Source: Liquorilactobacillus aquaticus DSM 21051 (lineage in GTDB: Bacteria > Bacillota > Bacilli > Lactobacillales > Lactobacillaceae). From it: 64,000 nt of DNA. The DNA is taken from positions 1 to 64,000 of the forward strand of contig NZ_AYZD01000018.1 in the NCBI RefSeq assembly GCF_001436755.1, read 5' to 3'. Each line of letters starts with the position of its first letter. Within the stretch, counting starts at the first letter, position 1. The notes under the pieces are model-generated. The model was not told the DNA's origin, did no database searches, and saw only the letters and a list, made by a program, of their open reading frames with translations. The translations under genes and the position numbers were made by a program. Of this stretch, positions 15,865-24,050 are shown one piece after another.

Positions 15865-17073
15865 TTAATTTAAAGTACCGTGGAAAAATAATACATTCAG
15901 AAAACCTGAGAAAATCAAAAAACTAAAGCAAACTGTGTTGAAAGTTATAAAAATTGCAAGGCCTTCGGTAAACTTATTACTTGGAATACGTGCTTGATGT
16001 TTTTTCTTAAATCTGAGCCATGCATCGCACAAAATGATCGCACAAGCATGGAAAAGACCATACACAATATAGTACCACGTTACCCCATGCCAAAAGCCCA
16101 TAATCAGAAATAATGTCAAGTAACCTAAATTGGCAATTGTTATCCGGCTCTTAATTAGCTTATTTTTCATTATGAAGAAAACAAGCCGCATGTAGATATA
16201 ATCACGGAACCAAAATGACAAAGTCATATGCCATCTATTCCAGAAATCCTTGATATTATGAGCTTTGAATGGCCGATTGAAGTTCATCGGTGTTTCAATT
16301 CCCATGATGTAACTTATCCCCACGGCAAACAAACTGTACCCAGCAAAATCGAAGAACAGGTGCATCGAGTATACATAAGTATACGCTACGACCCACCATG
16401 ACATACCACCATGACTGAGAGCCAATTGCGCAACCATTGGTTGAAGTCTTGAGCCAAAGTAATAAGCTAGGATAAACTTATACAAAAAGCCCAAGAAAAT
16501 ATACCAAACTGCTTTGTCCAGCAGATTTAAATACTTATCACGCGTAACGATCTTATTATAATCTTTAACGAAGCGTCGATAGCGATCTATTGGGCCCGAA
16601 GAAATCGTCGGGAAAAATAACAGGAATTGAAGTACGAGCCACGGTTTAAATTCTTTGATGATTCCATCGCGAATCTCCATTATCATTTGAACGACTTTAA
16701 ATGTCAGATAACTTATACCCAAAAAACCGATCAAAGCCACCTGCCCATTTTCAAATGCCGGCGTAACTTTTACAATTACCAGCGGAATAATCGCTAGAAT
16801 AACCGCTGAACAAAAAACCCATGTAGCATTTTTCTTTTTACGATACAAATGATACAAACCTATTAAACAAACTTCAAAAACAATATAACCGATCAGTGCA
16901 ATTCCCTGTTCCCACTTTACTCCACCGAAAGTCAATACTAGAAATGCAAAAGAAATCAATGTTTGATACCAATGTAACTTTTTTCCAAACAACATACCGA
17001 TCATAATCGGTAATAATGCTACACCTAAAATTAAAAAGTACGTTGGATTTTGATAAGGTTGAATATTTGGCAT
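15865..17073 (-). CDS. dltB: D-alanyl-lipoteichoic acid acyltransferase DltB (MBOAT)
   Basis: 402 residues, about 11-12 TM segments. [18 protein letters not shown] is the MBOAT signature and [14 protein letters not shown] holds the catalytic His. It moves D-alanine from DltC across the membrane. The start overlaps the dltA stop by one base. Confidence 0.96.
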   Translation of the reverse strand: MPNIQPYQNPTYFLILGVALLPIMIGMLFGKKLHWYQTLISFAFLVLTFGGVKWEQGIALIGYIVFEVCLIGLYHLYRKKKNATWVFCSAVILAIIPLVIVKVTPAFENGQVALIGFLGISYLTFKVVQMIMEIRDGIIKEFKPWLVLQFLLFFPTISSGPIDRYRRFVKDYNKIVTRDKYLNLLDKAVWYIFLGFLYKFILAYYFGSRLQPMVAQLALSHGGMSWWVVAYTYVYSMHLFFDFAGYSLFAVGISYIMGIETPMNFNRPFKAHNIKDFWNRWHMTLSFWFRDYIYMRLVFFIMKNKLIKSRITIANLGYLTLFLIMGFWHGVTWYYIVYGLFHACAIILCDAWLRFKKKHQARIPSNKFTEGLAIFITFNTVCFSFLIFSGFLNVLFFHGTLN

Positions 17074-18596
17074 TATTTATTGACCTCTTTGATCAAACAT
17101 TTACGGTCGACTTTACCATTAGGTGTTAATGGCAGAGTATCAAGATAAACAAATCTTTGCGGCATCATATAAGGCATCATTAGATTTTTTAATTCTTGCT
17201 TGATTGCTTTCGTCAATTCAAAATTGCTCGTAAAATTATTTTTCTTAGCCGTAACGTACGCAATCAATTGACTTACTTTATGATCCTTACCGTACTTAGG
17301 AACCGTTGTAGCTTGAGAAATCAAAGAAACCTGATCCAAATGATGATCAACTTCCTCTAATTCGATACGGAAGCCATGTAACTTAACTTGAAAATCGATT
17401 CGCCCCTTGTACAACAACTGACCTTGACTGTCAAGCTGGCCCAAATCACCAGTTCGATAGGCTATTCGACCGTTCAGATCGATAAATGCCTGCTTAGTTT
17501 TTTCAGGATTATTCAAATAACCTTTAGAAACGCTCGGCCCGCTAATAATGATTTCGCCGTCTTGTCCCTCTTGAACATCCTGCAGCTGATCATCCACTAC
17601 TCGAATTGTAGTGTCACTTTTAGCGATTCCAATAGGCAGGCGCTTATAATCTGCTAGCACTTGACTCGTAATCTCGACCTGACTGACAGCAACAGTTGTT
17701 TCCGTTGGTCCATATGTGTTAAAAATGTGTGCGTGCGGAAAACGTGCATGCAGAGTAGCCGCAGTCTTATGCGTAAGTTCTTCTCCACAAAATAGAAAAT
17801 GCGATAGACTTGGATAATGTTCTTCATCAAAGTGCGGTTCCAACAAACAGATATCAATAAACGATGGTGTTGAAACCCACACATTCAGATTTAAAGTTGG
17901 TAACACCGCAAAAAGTTCCTTGAAATTATCGGTAACCGACTTTGGTAAGGCTACTAATCTGCCACCACGTGTTAAAGTCGGATACAGATCCATTACCGAC
18001 AAATCAAAGGAATATGGAGGTTGAGATAAGAAAGTTTGCTTACTTTCGATCCCAAAATCACTCTGCATCCAATCTATGAAGCTCGCCAAATTGTCATGAC
18101 TGATCTGAACGCCCTTAGGAACACCTGTCGTTCCGGAGGTGAAAATAATATAAAAAACATCGTCGCCTGCAACCCATTTATCCTTGGAAGGTTTTTCAAC
18201 AGGCTTGCTGAAAATCGTTTTTAATTTTTCAGGTCCGATCACAGGTATACCAGCTAATGACAGAGGCAGTTTCTCGACAGCAATACATGCTGCTGGTTTG
18301 GCAATTTCGTTAATTATTGTCAAGCGTTCTCCTGGAGAATTCGTGTCTACCGGTATGTAAGCATGCCCTGATTTGACAATCCCTAGAAAAGTTGCTGCCA
18401 TTTCAAAGGTTTGCCCACCATAAACAATAATTGGTGTTTTCTCAGCTAATCCCATTGAATCGATATAAGTTGCCAATGCATCTGAATACTCTTTTAACTC
18501 TTTATAGGTATTAGTCTTTCCCAAGTATTCGTATGCAATACTGCTAGGTGCAGTCGTGGCATATCCATCAATTTTTTCAATGATACTCTTTTTCAT
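17073..18596 (-). CDS. dltA: D-alanine--D-alanyl carrier protein ligase DltA
   Basis: 507 residues, ANL superfamily. IIFTSGTTGVPKGVQISH is the ATP P-loop motif (A3), NTYGPTETTV is A5, YRTGDLG is A7, and LTPNGKVDRK near the C-terminus carries the A10 Lys. It adenylates D-alanine and loads DltC. The first enzyme gene of the operon, 17 bases after dltX; GGGAGAG precedes the ATG. Confidence 0.97.
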   Translation of the reverse strand: MKKSIIEKIDGYATTAPSSIAYEYLGKTNTYKELKEYSDALATYIDSMGLAEKTPIIVYGGQTFEMAATFLGIVKSGHAYIPVDTNSPGERLTIINEIAKPAACIAVEKLPLSLAGIPVIGPEKLKTIFSKPVEKPSKDKWVAGDDVFYIIFTSGTTGVPKGVQISHDNLASFIDWMQSDFGIESKQTFLSQPPYSFDLSVMDLYPTLTRGGRLVALPKSVTDNFKELFAVLPTLNLNVWVSTPSFIDICLLEPHFDEEHYPSLSHFLFCGEELTHKTAATLHARFPHAHIFNTYGPTETTVAVSQVEITSQVLADYKRLPIGIAKSDTTIRVVDDQLQDVQEGQDGEIIISGPSVSKGYLNNPEKTKQAFIDLNGRIAYRTGDLGQLDSQGQLLYKGRIDFQVKLHGFRIELEEVDHHLDQVSLISQATTVPKYGKDHKVSQLIAYVTAKKNNFTSNFELTKAIKQELKNLMMPYMMPQRFVYLDTLPLTPNGKVDRKCLIKEVNK

Positions 18597-18613
18597 TCGT
18601 TATCTCTCCCTGG

Positions 18614-18763
18614 CTAAAACTCGTTGTAAATAAAATGCGGCCCGTTAATCCCACTATAGTTGTATAAATATACTAAAACTAGCATGATCACAAAATACAG
18701 CGCCGTTCGCAAAACAAAACGCAAAACTTCATTTTTGATCAGAGGGGCCTGCTTTTTGTTCAT
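18614..18763 (-). CDS. dltX: DltX, short teichoic acid D-alanylation protein
   Basis: A 49-codon frame directly before dltA: a basic N-terminus (MNKKQAPLIKN), one TM segment (about FVLRTALYFVIMLVLVYLY) and the C-terminus GPHFIYNEF. The FxYxxF tail is the DltX hallmark and is thought to take part in D-alanyl transfer with DltB/DltD. GGGAGGC lies before the ATG. Confidence 0.93.
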   Translation of the reverse strand: MNKKQAPLIKNEVLRFVLRTALYFVIMLVLVYLYNYSGINGPHFIYNEF

Positions 18764-18839
18764 AGAATTATGCCTCCCAACATCATAAACTTCTCTTTAG
18801 TTTTTTGAATTTATCCTAAAATTCTAAAAAAGCAACTAA

Positions 18840-18870
18840 ATTATAGAGTACTTACTATCTAGAATGTCAC
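18840..18870 (-). promoter_or_regulatory. Candidate promoter of dltXABCD
   Basis: Minus strand: perfect -10 TATAAT at 18840-18845 and GTGACA at 18865-18870, spacer 19 (longer than ideal). About 77 bases of leader to dltX. Upstream to 19105 is A+T-rich; 19000-19085 has partly paired arms (AAAGCCTTCCGAACAA / TTGTTTTCAGAAAGCT) that may terminate trxA. Confidence 0.45.
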
Positions 18871-19105
18871 GAAAATGAAATATTTACAACCATAATTTTT
18901 ATAAAACTTTGTAAAGATTATTGAAAATAAGATTAAAACAACTTAATAAAACCAATTATTAACCCTCTTAAAGTTACAAAAACAAATTAAAATAACCAAA
19001 CAAAAAGCCTTCCGAACAAAGATCGACGGAGATACACCCTTATCAGGCGACAGCATCATCTTGTTTTCAGAAAGCTCTTTTTCATTAAATTTATCTAATA
19101 AAAAA

Positions 19106-19414
19106 TTAGATGTATTGTTCTAATTTTGCTTGAATTTGTTCCTTAGCGTGGTACCCAACTAAAGTATCAACCACTGCTCCATCCTTTTTGATAAGCAGTG
19201 TCGGAATGCTCATGATACCAAATTTGCTTGCCACTTCCGTATTTTGATCAACATCAACTTTGCTGAAGGATACCTTATCACCTATTTCTTCATCAAGCTG
19301 TTCAATAACTGGCGATTGCATCCTGCAAGGTCCACACCAAGTTGCCCAAAAATCAGTTAAAGTCACACCAGTACTCGTTTCACTCTCAAATGTTTTATCT
19401 GTCAATTCTTTCAT
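19106..19414 (-). CDS. trxA: Thioredoxin
   Basis: 102 residues; FWATWCGPCRMQSP is the redox-active WCGPC site, and SIPTLLIKKDG has the cis-Pro loop. Reduces protein disulfides with NADPH via thioredoxin reductase. It follows mutS2 by about 80 bases, and GGGGGC precedes the ATG. Confidence 0.97.
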   Translation of the reverse strand: MKELTDKTFESETSTGVTLTDFWATWCGPCRMQSPVIEQLDEEIGDKVSFSKVDVDQNTEVASKFGIMSIPTLLIKKDGAVVDTLVGYHAKEQIQAKLEQYI

Positions 19415-19496
19415 TCTTAAATGCCCCCTAGCTTTCTTTTTGTAAGTAAATCATAACAGAAGAATATAAAAAAACAATTTATCTGCTTAGCATTTT

Positions 19497-21869
19497 TTAT
19501 TTGAAATAAACAACCGTTGCTCCGTTTCCTCCCGCATTCGGAGATGCGAACTTAAAGCTTTTCACACTTCGATTTTGCGTTAGGTAATTAGTGATTCCTT
19601 GCCGCAACGCACCTGTCCCCTTGCCGTGAACGATCGTTACTGAAGCATAACCCGCCAAAATCGCTGCATCCATATAACGATCAACATTAGTCATCGCTTC
19701 CTCATAACGTTGACCACGCAAATCAAGGTTAGGTGATACATGTGATTGTCTTGCTGTTTTAATAGTTGGACGCCCACTTTTTCCAAGGTTGTTATCCTTA
19801 ACCTTAATCTTCTCCAAATCGTTTTCATTGATTTTCATTTTTAATATTCCAAGTTGGACTTCCCATTCATTTTTGCTGAATTTTTGAAGCAAAACACCCT
19901 GCTGACCATAAGACTTTACCATAACGTCATCGTTAGGGTGAAACTCTTGTTGTCTTTTTGCTTTTTGTAAAACTTTATTTTTACGCAAATTCGTTGGTTG
20001 ATGTAAACGATTCATTTTTGTTTTAGCATCGATCAGCTCATTTTCTTTAACTTGCGTACCAGCATTCAAACGCATACGTCGCAACTCACTAATTAGTTTA
20101 TCGGATTCCTGACTAGCAGTCTCTACAATCTGATTAGCTTTCATTTTAGCCTTCTCAAGCAGATCATCACGATTATTGTTAAATTTTTGATATTTTTGTT
20201 CCAAATCAACATGTAGCTTCTCCGCTGCACGCAGGTTCTTTTGCAAACCGATATGTTCTTCTTCTGCCATACGCCGTTTTTGAACCAAATCTTGGATCAT
20301 ATTATTCAAATCCTGACTGTCACTGCGAGTCAGCTGACGTGCTTGGTTGATTATCTGCTTATCTAAACCGAGTCTTTTTGAGATGTCGAGTGCATTACTT
20401 CTTCCAGGAATTCCAATTAACAACCGATACGTTGGCTGTAACGTATCGATATCGAATTCCATACTAGCATTGATCGTCTGCGGACGATCAAAACCGTATG
20501 CCTTTAATTCAGGATAATGCGTTGTTGCAAGAACATAGCTTCCGCTCGCGCCTACCGCATCCAGAATTGCGATTGCTAAAGCCGCACCTTCTTGCGGATC
20601 AGTTCCAGCACCCAGTTCATCAAAAAGGACTAATGAGTGCTTATCAATGTTTTTGAGAATAGAAACGATATTGGTCATATGCGATGAAAAAGTACTAAGA
20701 TTCTGTTCAATCGATTGTTCATCACCAATATCGGCAAAAATTTCCTTGAAGATCCCAATTCGGCTAGCTTCAAAAGCCGGAATAAACAATCCTGATTGTC
20801 CCATCATCTGAATAAGTCCAAGCGTTTTTAAAGTTATCGTTTTTCCACCTGTATTGGGTCCGGTAATTACGACAGCTTGGTAATCTTTTCCCAGCATAAT
20901 ATCGTTGCGCACAGCTTCTTGCATGTTCAACAATGGATGCCAGACTTGCCTCAAGTAAATATCATTTTCGACAGATAGTCGCGGCTCTGTTGCTTTAATA
21001 GACGCCGCATACTTAGCCTTAGCATTGACAAAATCAAAAGTGCCTAAAATATCAGCATTGTTCGCCAATTCCAATGTATAAGGCGCAATCAATTCAGACA
21101 GCTCCTGTAAAATACGCCTTATTTCTTCTTTTTCCTGCAATTGCTGCTGTTTCAAGCGATTATTTAATTCAACAATTGCCTTCGGTTCAATAAACAAAGT
21201 TTGTCCTGATGAACTTTGATCATGAACAACTCCACCAAAATGATTTCGATACTCCTGTTTTACAGGGATAACATAGCGATCATTTCTAATAGTGATTACT
21301 GCATCACTCAGATACTTCGCAGAATTGCCATGGATAAAAGCGGATAAGCGATCGCGTAATTGATTCTCCGTCGTTGTGATTGCCTTTCGGACACTGCGTA
21401 AAAGGCTTGATGCTTCATCAGTAACGTGGCCATCTACTTCTACAGCTTCCAACAGCCGTTTGTTTATTTCAGGCAAAACCTGTAGATTGTCTGTTATTTC
21501 GTACAGCTCTTCTAATTCGATCTTTTCATCATCTAAAGCAATAAAAAAACGTCTAACCTCATTGGTTGCACGTAAGACACGGCCAATAGCGGCCAGTTCT
21601 TTCCCATTCAATGATGCTCCAATATCCAGCCTCTTTAAATATGGCTGAATGTTATGCAACTTAGGAAGCGGAATTCCCCCTTTGAGTCGTAGAATATCAG
21701 CTCCATCCTTAGTTTGAGCTAAGGCTTCCTTAATCTCAGCAAGATCACTGCTTGGCCGCAAATTCCGTACTTTTTTTTCCCCCATAGGAGTTACGATGAA
21801 CTGAAATAATTTTTTGATTACTTTATTATATTCCAGCACCTCTAATGCTTTTTCGTTCACCTTTTGCAC
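19497..21869 (-). CDS. mutS2: MutS2 endonuclease/ATPase
   Basis: 790 residues. The MutS core with Walker A GPNTGGKTITLKT and Walker B LVLFDELGAGTDP, a coiled coil about 520-620, a KOW-like stretch, and C-terminal Smr nuclease domain (LDLRGQRYEEAM, VTIVHGKGTGALR). No mismatch-recognition domain. MutS2 acts against recombination intermediates and on stalled ribosomes. Follows cvpA by 8 bases. Confidence 0.97.
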   Translation of the reverse strand: MQKVNEKALEVLEYNKVIKKLFQFIVTPMGEKKVRNLRPSSDLAEIKEALAQTKDGADILRLKGGIPLPKLHNIQPYLKRLDIGASLNGKELAAIGRVLRATNEVRRFFIALDDEKIELEELYEITDNLQVLPEINKRLLEAVEVDGHVTDEASSLLRSVRKAITTTENQLRDRLSAFIHGNSAKYLSDAVITIRNDRYVIPVKQEYRNHFGGVVHDQSSSGQTLFIEPKAIVELNNRLKQQQLQEKEEIRRILQELSELIAPYTLELANNADILGTFDFVNAKAKYAASIKATEPRLSVENDIYLRQVWHPLLNMQEAVRNDIMLGKDYQAVVITGPNTGGKTITLKTLGLIQMMGQSGLFIPAFEASRIGIFKEIFADIGDEQSIEQNLSTFSSHMTNIVSILKNIDKHSLVLFDELGAGTDPQEGAALAIAILDAVGASGSYVLATTHYPELKAYGFDRPQTINASMEFDIDTLQPTYRLLIGIPGRSNALDISKRLGLDKQIINQARQLTRSDSQDLNNMIQDLVQKRRMAEEEHIGLQKNLRAAEKLHVDLEQKYQKFNNNRDDLLEKAKMKANQIVETASQESDKLISELRRMRLNAGTQVKENELIDAKTKMNRLHQPTNLRKNKVLQKAKRQQEFHPNDDVMVKSYGQQGVLLQKFSKNEWEVQLGILKMKINENDLEKIKVKDNNLGKSGRPTIKTARQSHVSPNLDLRGQRYEEAMTNVDRYMDAAILAGYASVTIVHGKGTGALRQGITNYLTQNRSVKSFKFASPNAGGNGATVVYFK

Positions 21870-21877
21870 CCCCCTTT

Positions 21878-22420
21878 TTATTCATTTGATTGCTGCAGGT
21901 ACTTCTGATATAAATTCTGAGAAACAACCGGTGTTTCTTTTAAAATAAACATTGCGACAGGTGATTTTTTAACATTTCGACTGACATTCGCAGTCGGCCA
22001 ACCAACTAAAATCAACAAAGTGGCAAAGATAAGCAGGTAAGCAATTACTAACGAAAGTAATCCTCCTGCTAAGGCATTAATTTGACTGACAACCGGAATG
22101 CGGGTTAGTATATTCAATTTGCGTGCAATTGAACCGAAAATAACTCCTCCCAAAATAATAATCAACCAGTACGCAATTCCATGATAAAACAACGTACTCC
22201 CTGACAAGGTAGAGTTTCCCGCCTCACTCCATGAAGTATTTGTCGTAAAGAATGCAACAAAACTTTCAATCCAAGCACTCACTGTATCCGCGTATTTATT
22301 TGCAACTATAAATAAGATAACAACACCAACAAGATTCATTAAAGTTAAAAGAAAACCTCGCCTAGCACCTTTTAAATATGAGAAAAATAACACTACGATT
22401 ATTAATAAAGATATAAACAT
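21878..22420 (-). CDS. cvpA: CvpA family membrane protein
   Basis: 180 residues, four TM segments; starts MFISLLIIVVLFFSYLKGARRGF, the CvpA/colicin V production family opening. Function in Firmicutes unknown. Between zapA (8-base gap) and mutS2 (8-base gap): one operon. Confidence 0.87.
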   Translation of the reverse strand: MFISLLIIVVLFFSYLKGARRGFLLTLMNLVGVVILFIVANKYADTVSAWIESFVAFFTTNTSWSEAGNSTLSGSTLFYHGIAYWLIIILGGVIFGSIARKLNILTRIPVVSQINALAGGLLSLVIAYLLIFATLLILVGWPTANVSRNVKKSPVAMFILKETPVVSQNLYQKYLQQSNE

Positions 22421-22428
22421 CGCTTCAC

Positions 22429-22683
22429 CTACTCGTTGTCATCACTTTCCTGTTTTAACCGATCCAATTCTTCTTGTTTGTATATCTGATCAGAGACGGC
22501 ATTAATGGCTAATAAGATTGCTGCCCTTTCTTTACTTAGATTCGGTAACAAATTATTGATTTCCTGAAGTTGCTGATCGACTAATTTTACAACGGTCTCC
22601 ATATGTTCGGTACTGCTTTCGCCGATAATAATGTAGTCTTTACCATCGATATGGGCTTTAAAACGTCTCTTTCCCTCAGACAT
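22429..22683 (-). CDS. zapA: Cell division protein ZapA
   Basis: 84 residues from ATG 22683, which has GAAGGAGGT 8 bases upstream (the 22713 start has no such site). RRFKAHIDGKDYIIIGES is the beta-hairpin N-terminus; a helix and coiled coil (EERAAILLAINAVSDQ-like) follow. ZapA bundles FtsZ filaments. A weak extended -10 (TGCTAAAAT) lies upstream. Confidence 0.92.
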   Translation of the reverse strand: MSEGKRRFKAHIDGKDYIIIGESSTEHMETVVKLVDQQLQEINNLLPNLSKERAAILLAINAVSDQIYKQEELDRLKQESDDNE

Positions 22684-22792
22684 TTTATTGACCTCCTTCA
22701 ATTCAGAATACACTAACTAATTTTAGCATAAATAATGAGGGGACAAAACCAGTGTTTGCCGCACCTCTGTATAATTTTTTCATAATAAAAAA

Positions 22793-22820
22793 ATAGAGTC
22801 TTAATTAAGATAGACTCTAT
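22793..22820 (-). terminator. Terminator after the DUF1292 gene
   Basis: ATAGAGTC / GACTCTAT with a 12-base loop, followed on the minus strand by TTTTTTATTA. It closes the ireB-ruvX-DUF1292 unit. Confidence 0.8.
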
Positions 22821-22839
22821 CCTCTACCTCTAATTGAGG

Positions 22840-23127
22840 CTATTGCATTTTTTCATCGTTAAGGAAGGTATCAAGAACTCCTTCAACCATTTCCCACTCT
22901 TCATCGCTTTCGATATCATGCAAGTCAGCGTCGTTTGCTTCACCATTTTCATCTGGATCAAAGGAAAATGCAAGCACATCTACTTGTTCTTCCGGTTGTG
23001 AATCAGCAGGAATAAGTAAGATATACGATTTTCCATAATCATCGGATTCAAAGGTAAACAAAATTTTGTATAACGTTTCATTTCCCTTCTCATCTACGAG
23101 CGTAATCAAATTATCTTTTTCGTCCAT
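22840..23127 (-). CDS. DUF1292 family protein (YrzB-like)
   Basis: 95 acidic residues; LITLVDEKGNETLYKILFTF and YGKSYILLIP are the DUF1292 pattern, and the acidic tail (DESDEEWEMVEG-like) is usual. Function unknown. The position after ruvX and ireB is the conserved Firmicutes order. Confidence 0.92.
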   Translation of the reverse strand: MDEKDNLITLVDEKGNETLYKILFTFESDDYGKSYILLIPADSQPEEQVDVLAFSFDPDENGEANDADLHDIESDEEWEMVEGVLDTFLNDEKMQ

Positions 23128-23142
23128 GGATATTCCTCATTT

Positions 23143-23583
23143 CTAGTTATTTCTAAGCAAAGGTCCTTTACGATCCAAGTAGTTCTGTAAAATCAAACCT
23201 GCTGCTAGCTTGTCAATGACTTTTTTTCGTTTTTTTCTTGACGTATCAGCTTGTTCCACCAACATTCGTTCGGCTTCAACTGTTGTCAGCCTTTCATCCT
23301 GATAATCTACAGGAAGTGCAAATGTTTTCTCAAGCAGAGAACCATAATTACGCGAAGCATCTACCCTCGGCCCAGAAGTATTGTTCATATTTTTAGGTAA
23401 GCCTAACACAAAACCTTTTACCTCGTACTTCTTAACCAATTCCTTGATCCGTTCAATTCCAAACTCTTTTTCATCTTCATTGATCGCAACAATTTCAATA
23501 CCTTGAGCTGTCCAGCCCAATGGATCACTAATAGCAACCCCAACTGTTTTTGAACCCACATCTAAGCCCATTAACCGCGTCAC
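23143..23583 (-). CDS. ruvX: Holliday junction resolvase-like RuvX (YqgF)
   Basis: 146 residues, RNase H fold: [18 protein letters not shown] with first catalytic Asp, [13 protein letters not shown], and [12 protein letters not shown] and [14 protein letters not shown] with the other acidic residues. Family acts in rRNA 5' processing and is proposed to resolve junctions. Overlaps ireB by 4 bases. Confidence 0.95.
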   Translation of the reverse strand: MTRLMGLDVGSKTVGVAISDPLGWTAQGIEIVAINEDEKEFGIERIKELVKKYEVKGFVLGLPKNMNNTSGPRVDASRNYGSLLEKTFALPVDYQDERLTTVEAERMLVEQADTSRKKRKKVIDKLAAGLILQNYLDRKGPLLRNN

Positions 23584-23843
23584 TTATTTTCCCCCTTGTC
23601 GAGGTATGAGCGAACCAATTCCTCAACTATTTCATCACGTTCATGTTTTCGGATTAAGTTGCGAGCATCATTCAAACGAGGAATATAGGCAGGATCCCCA
23701 GACAGCAAATATCCTACAATCTGATTGATAGGGTTATATCCTTTTTCCTCCAATGCCTTGTATACAGTATCTAAAGTCTCATGTACACCTTTACGGCGAC
23801 CGTCTTCAAAATCAAAATACATTGTCTTATCTAATGAACTCAT
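23580..23843 (-). CDS. ireB: IreB family protein (DUF965)
   Basis: 87 residues from ATG 23843, which has GGAGGTG upstream; the longer frame to 23882 lacks this. [13 protein letters not shown] and [18 protein letters not shown] are near-invariant in the family. In enterococci IreB is phosphorylated by the PASTA kinase IreK on N-terminal threonines and controls cell-wall stress resistance; here DKTMYF keeps the Thr. Confidence 0.95.
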   Translation of the reverse strand: MSSLDKTMYFDFEDGRRKGVHETLDTVYKALEEKGYNPINQIVGYLLSGDPAYIPRLNDARNLIRKHERDEIVEELVRSYLDKGENK

Positions 23844-23972
23844 CGCAAGCACCTCCGCATGCATAACAATTCCTAGTTTCATTCTACTAGAGAAAAAAGA
23901 TTGTCACAATCAAAACACATGCTTGTAATCTTTCCGTAACACAACTGTCAAATGGAATTTCGCTAGTAAACA

Positions 23973-24009
23973 AATATGGCTTAAGAGAAACTGTCCTCCA
24001 AGCCATATT
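23973..24009 (-). terminator. Terminator of alaS
   Basis: AATATGGCTT / AAGCCATATT, 10 perfect pairs, loop 17, then TTTGTTT on the minus strand. A TTGACA (minus strand, near 23946-23951) just beyond may start ireB transcription. Confidence 0.6.
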
Positions 24010-24050
24010 AAAATACGCATTTACAATTGTGAAAAATAAAAAATCAACGC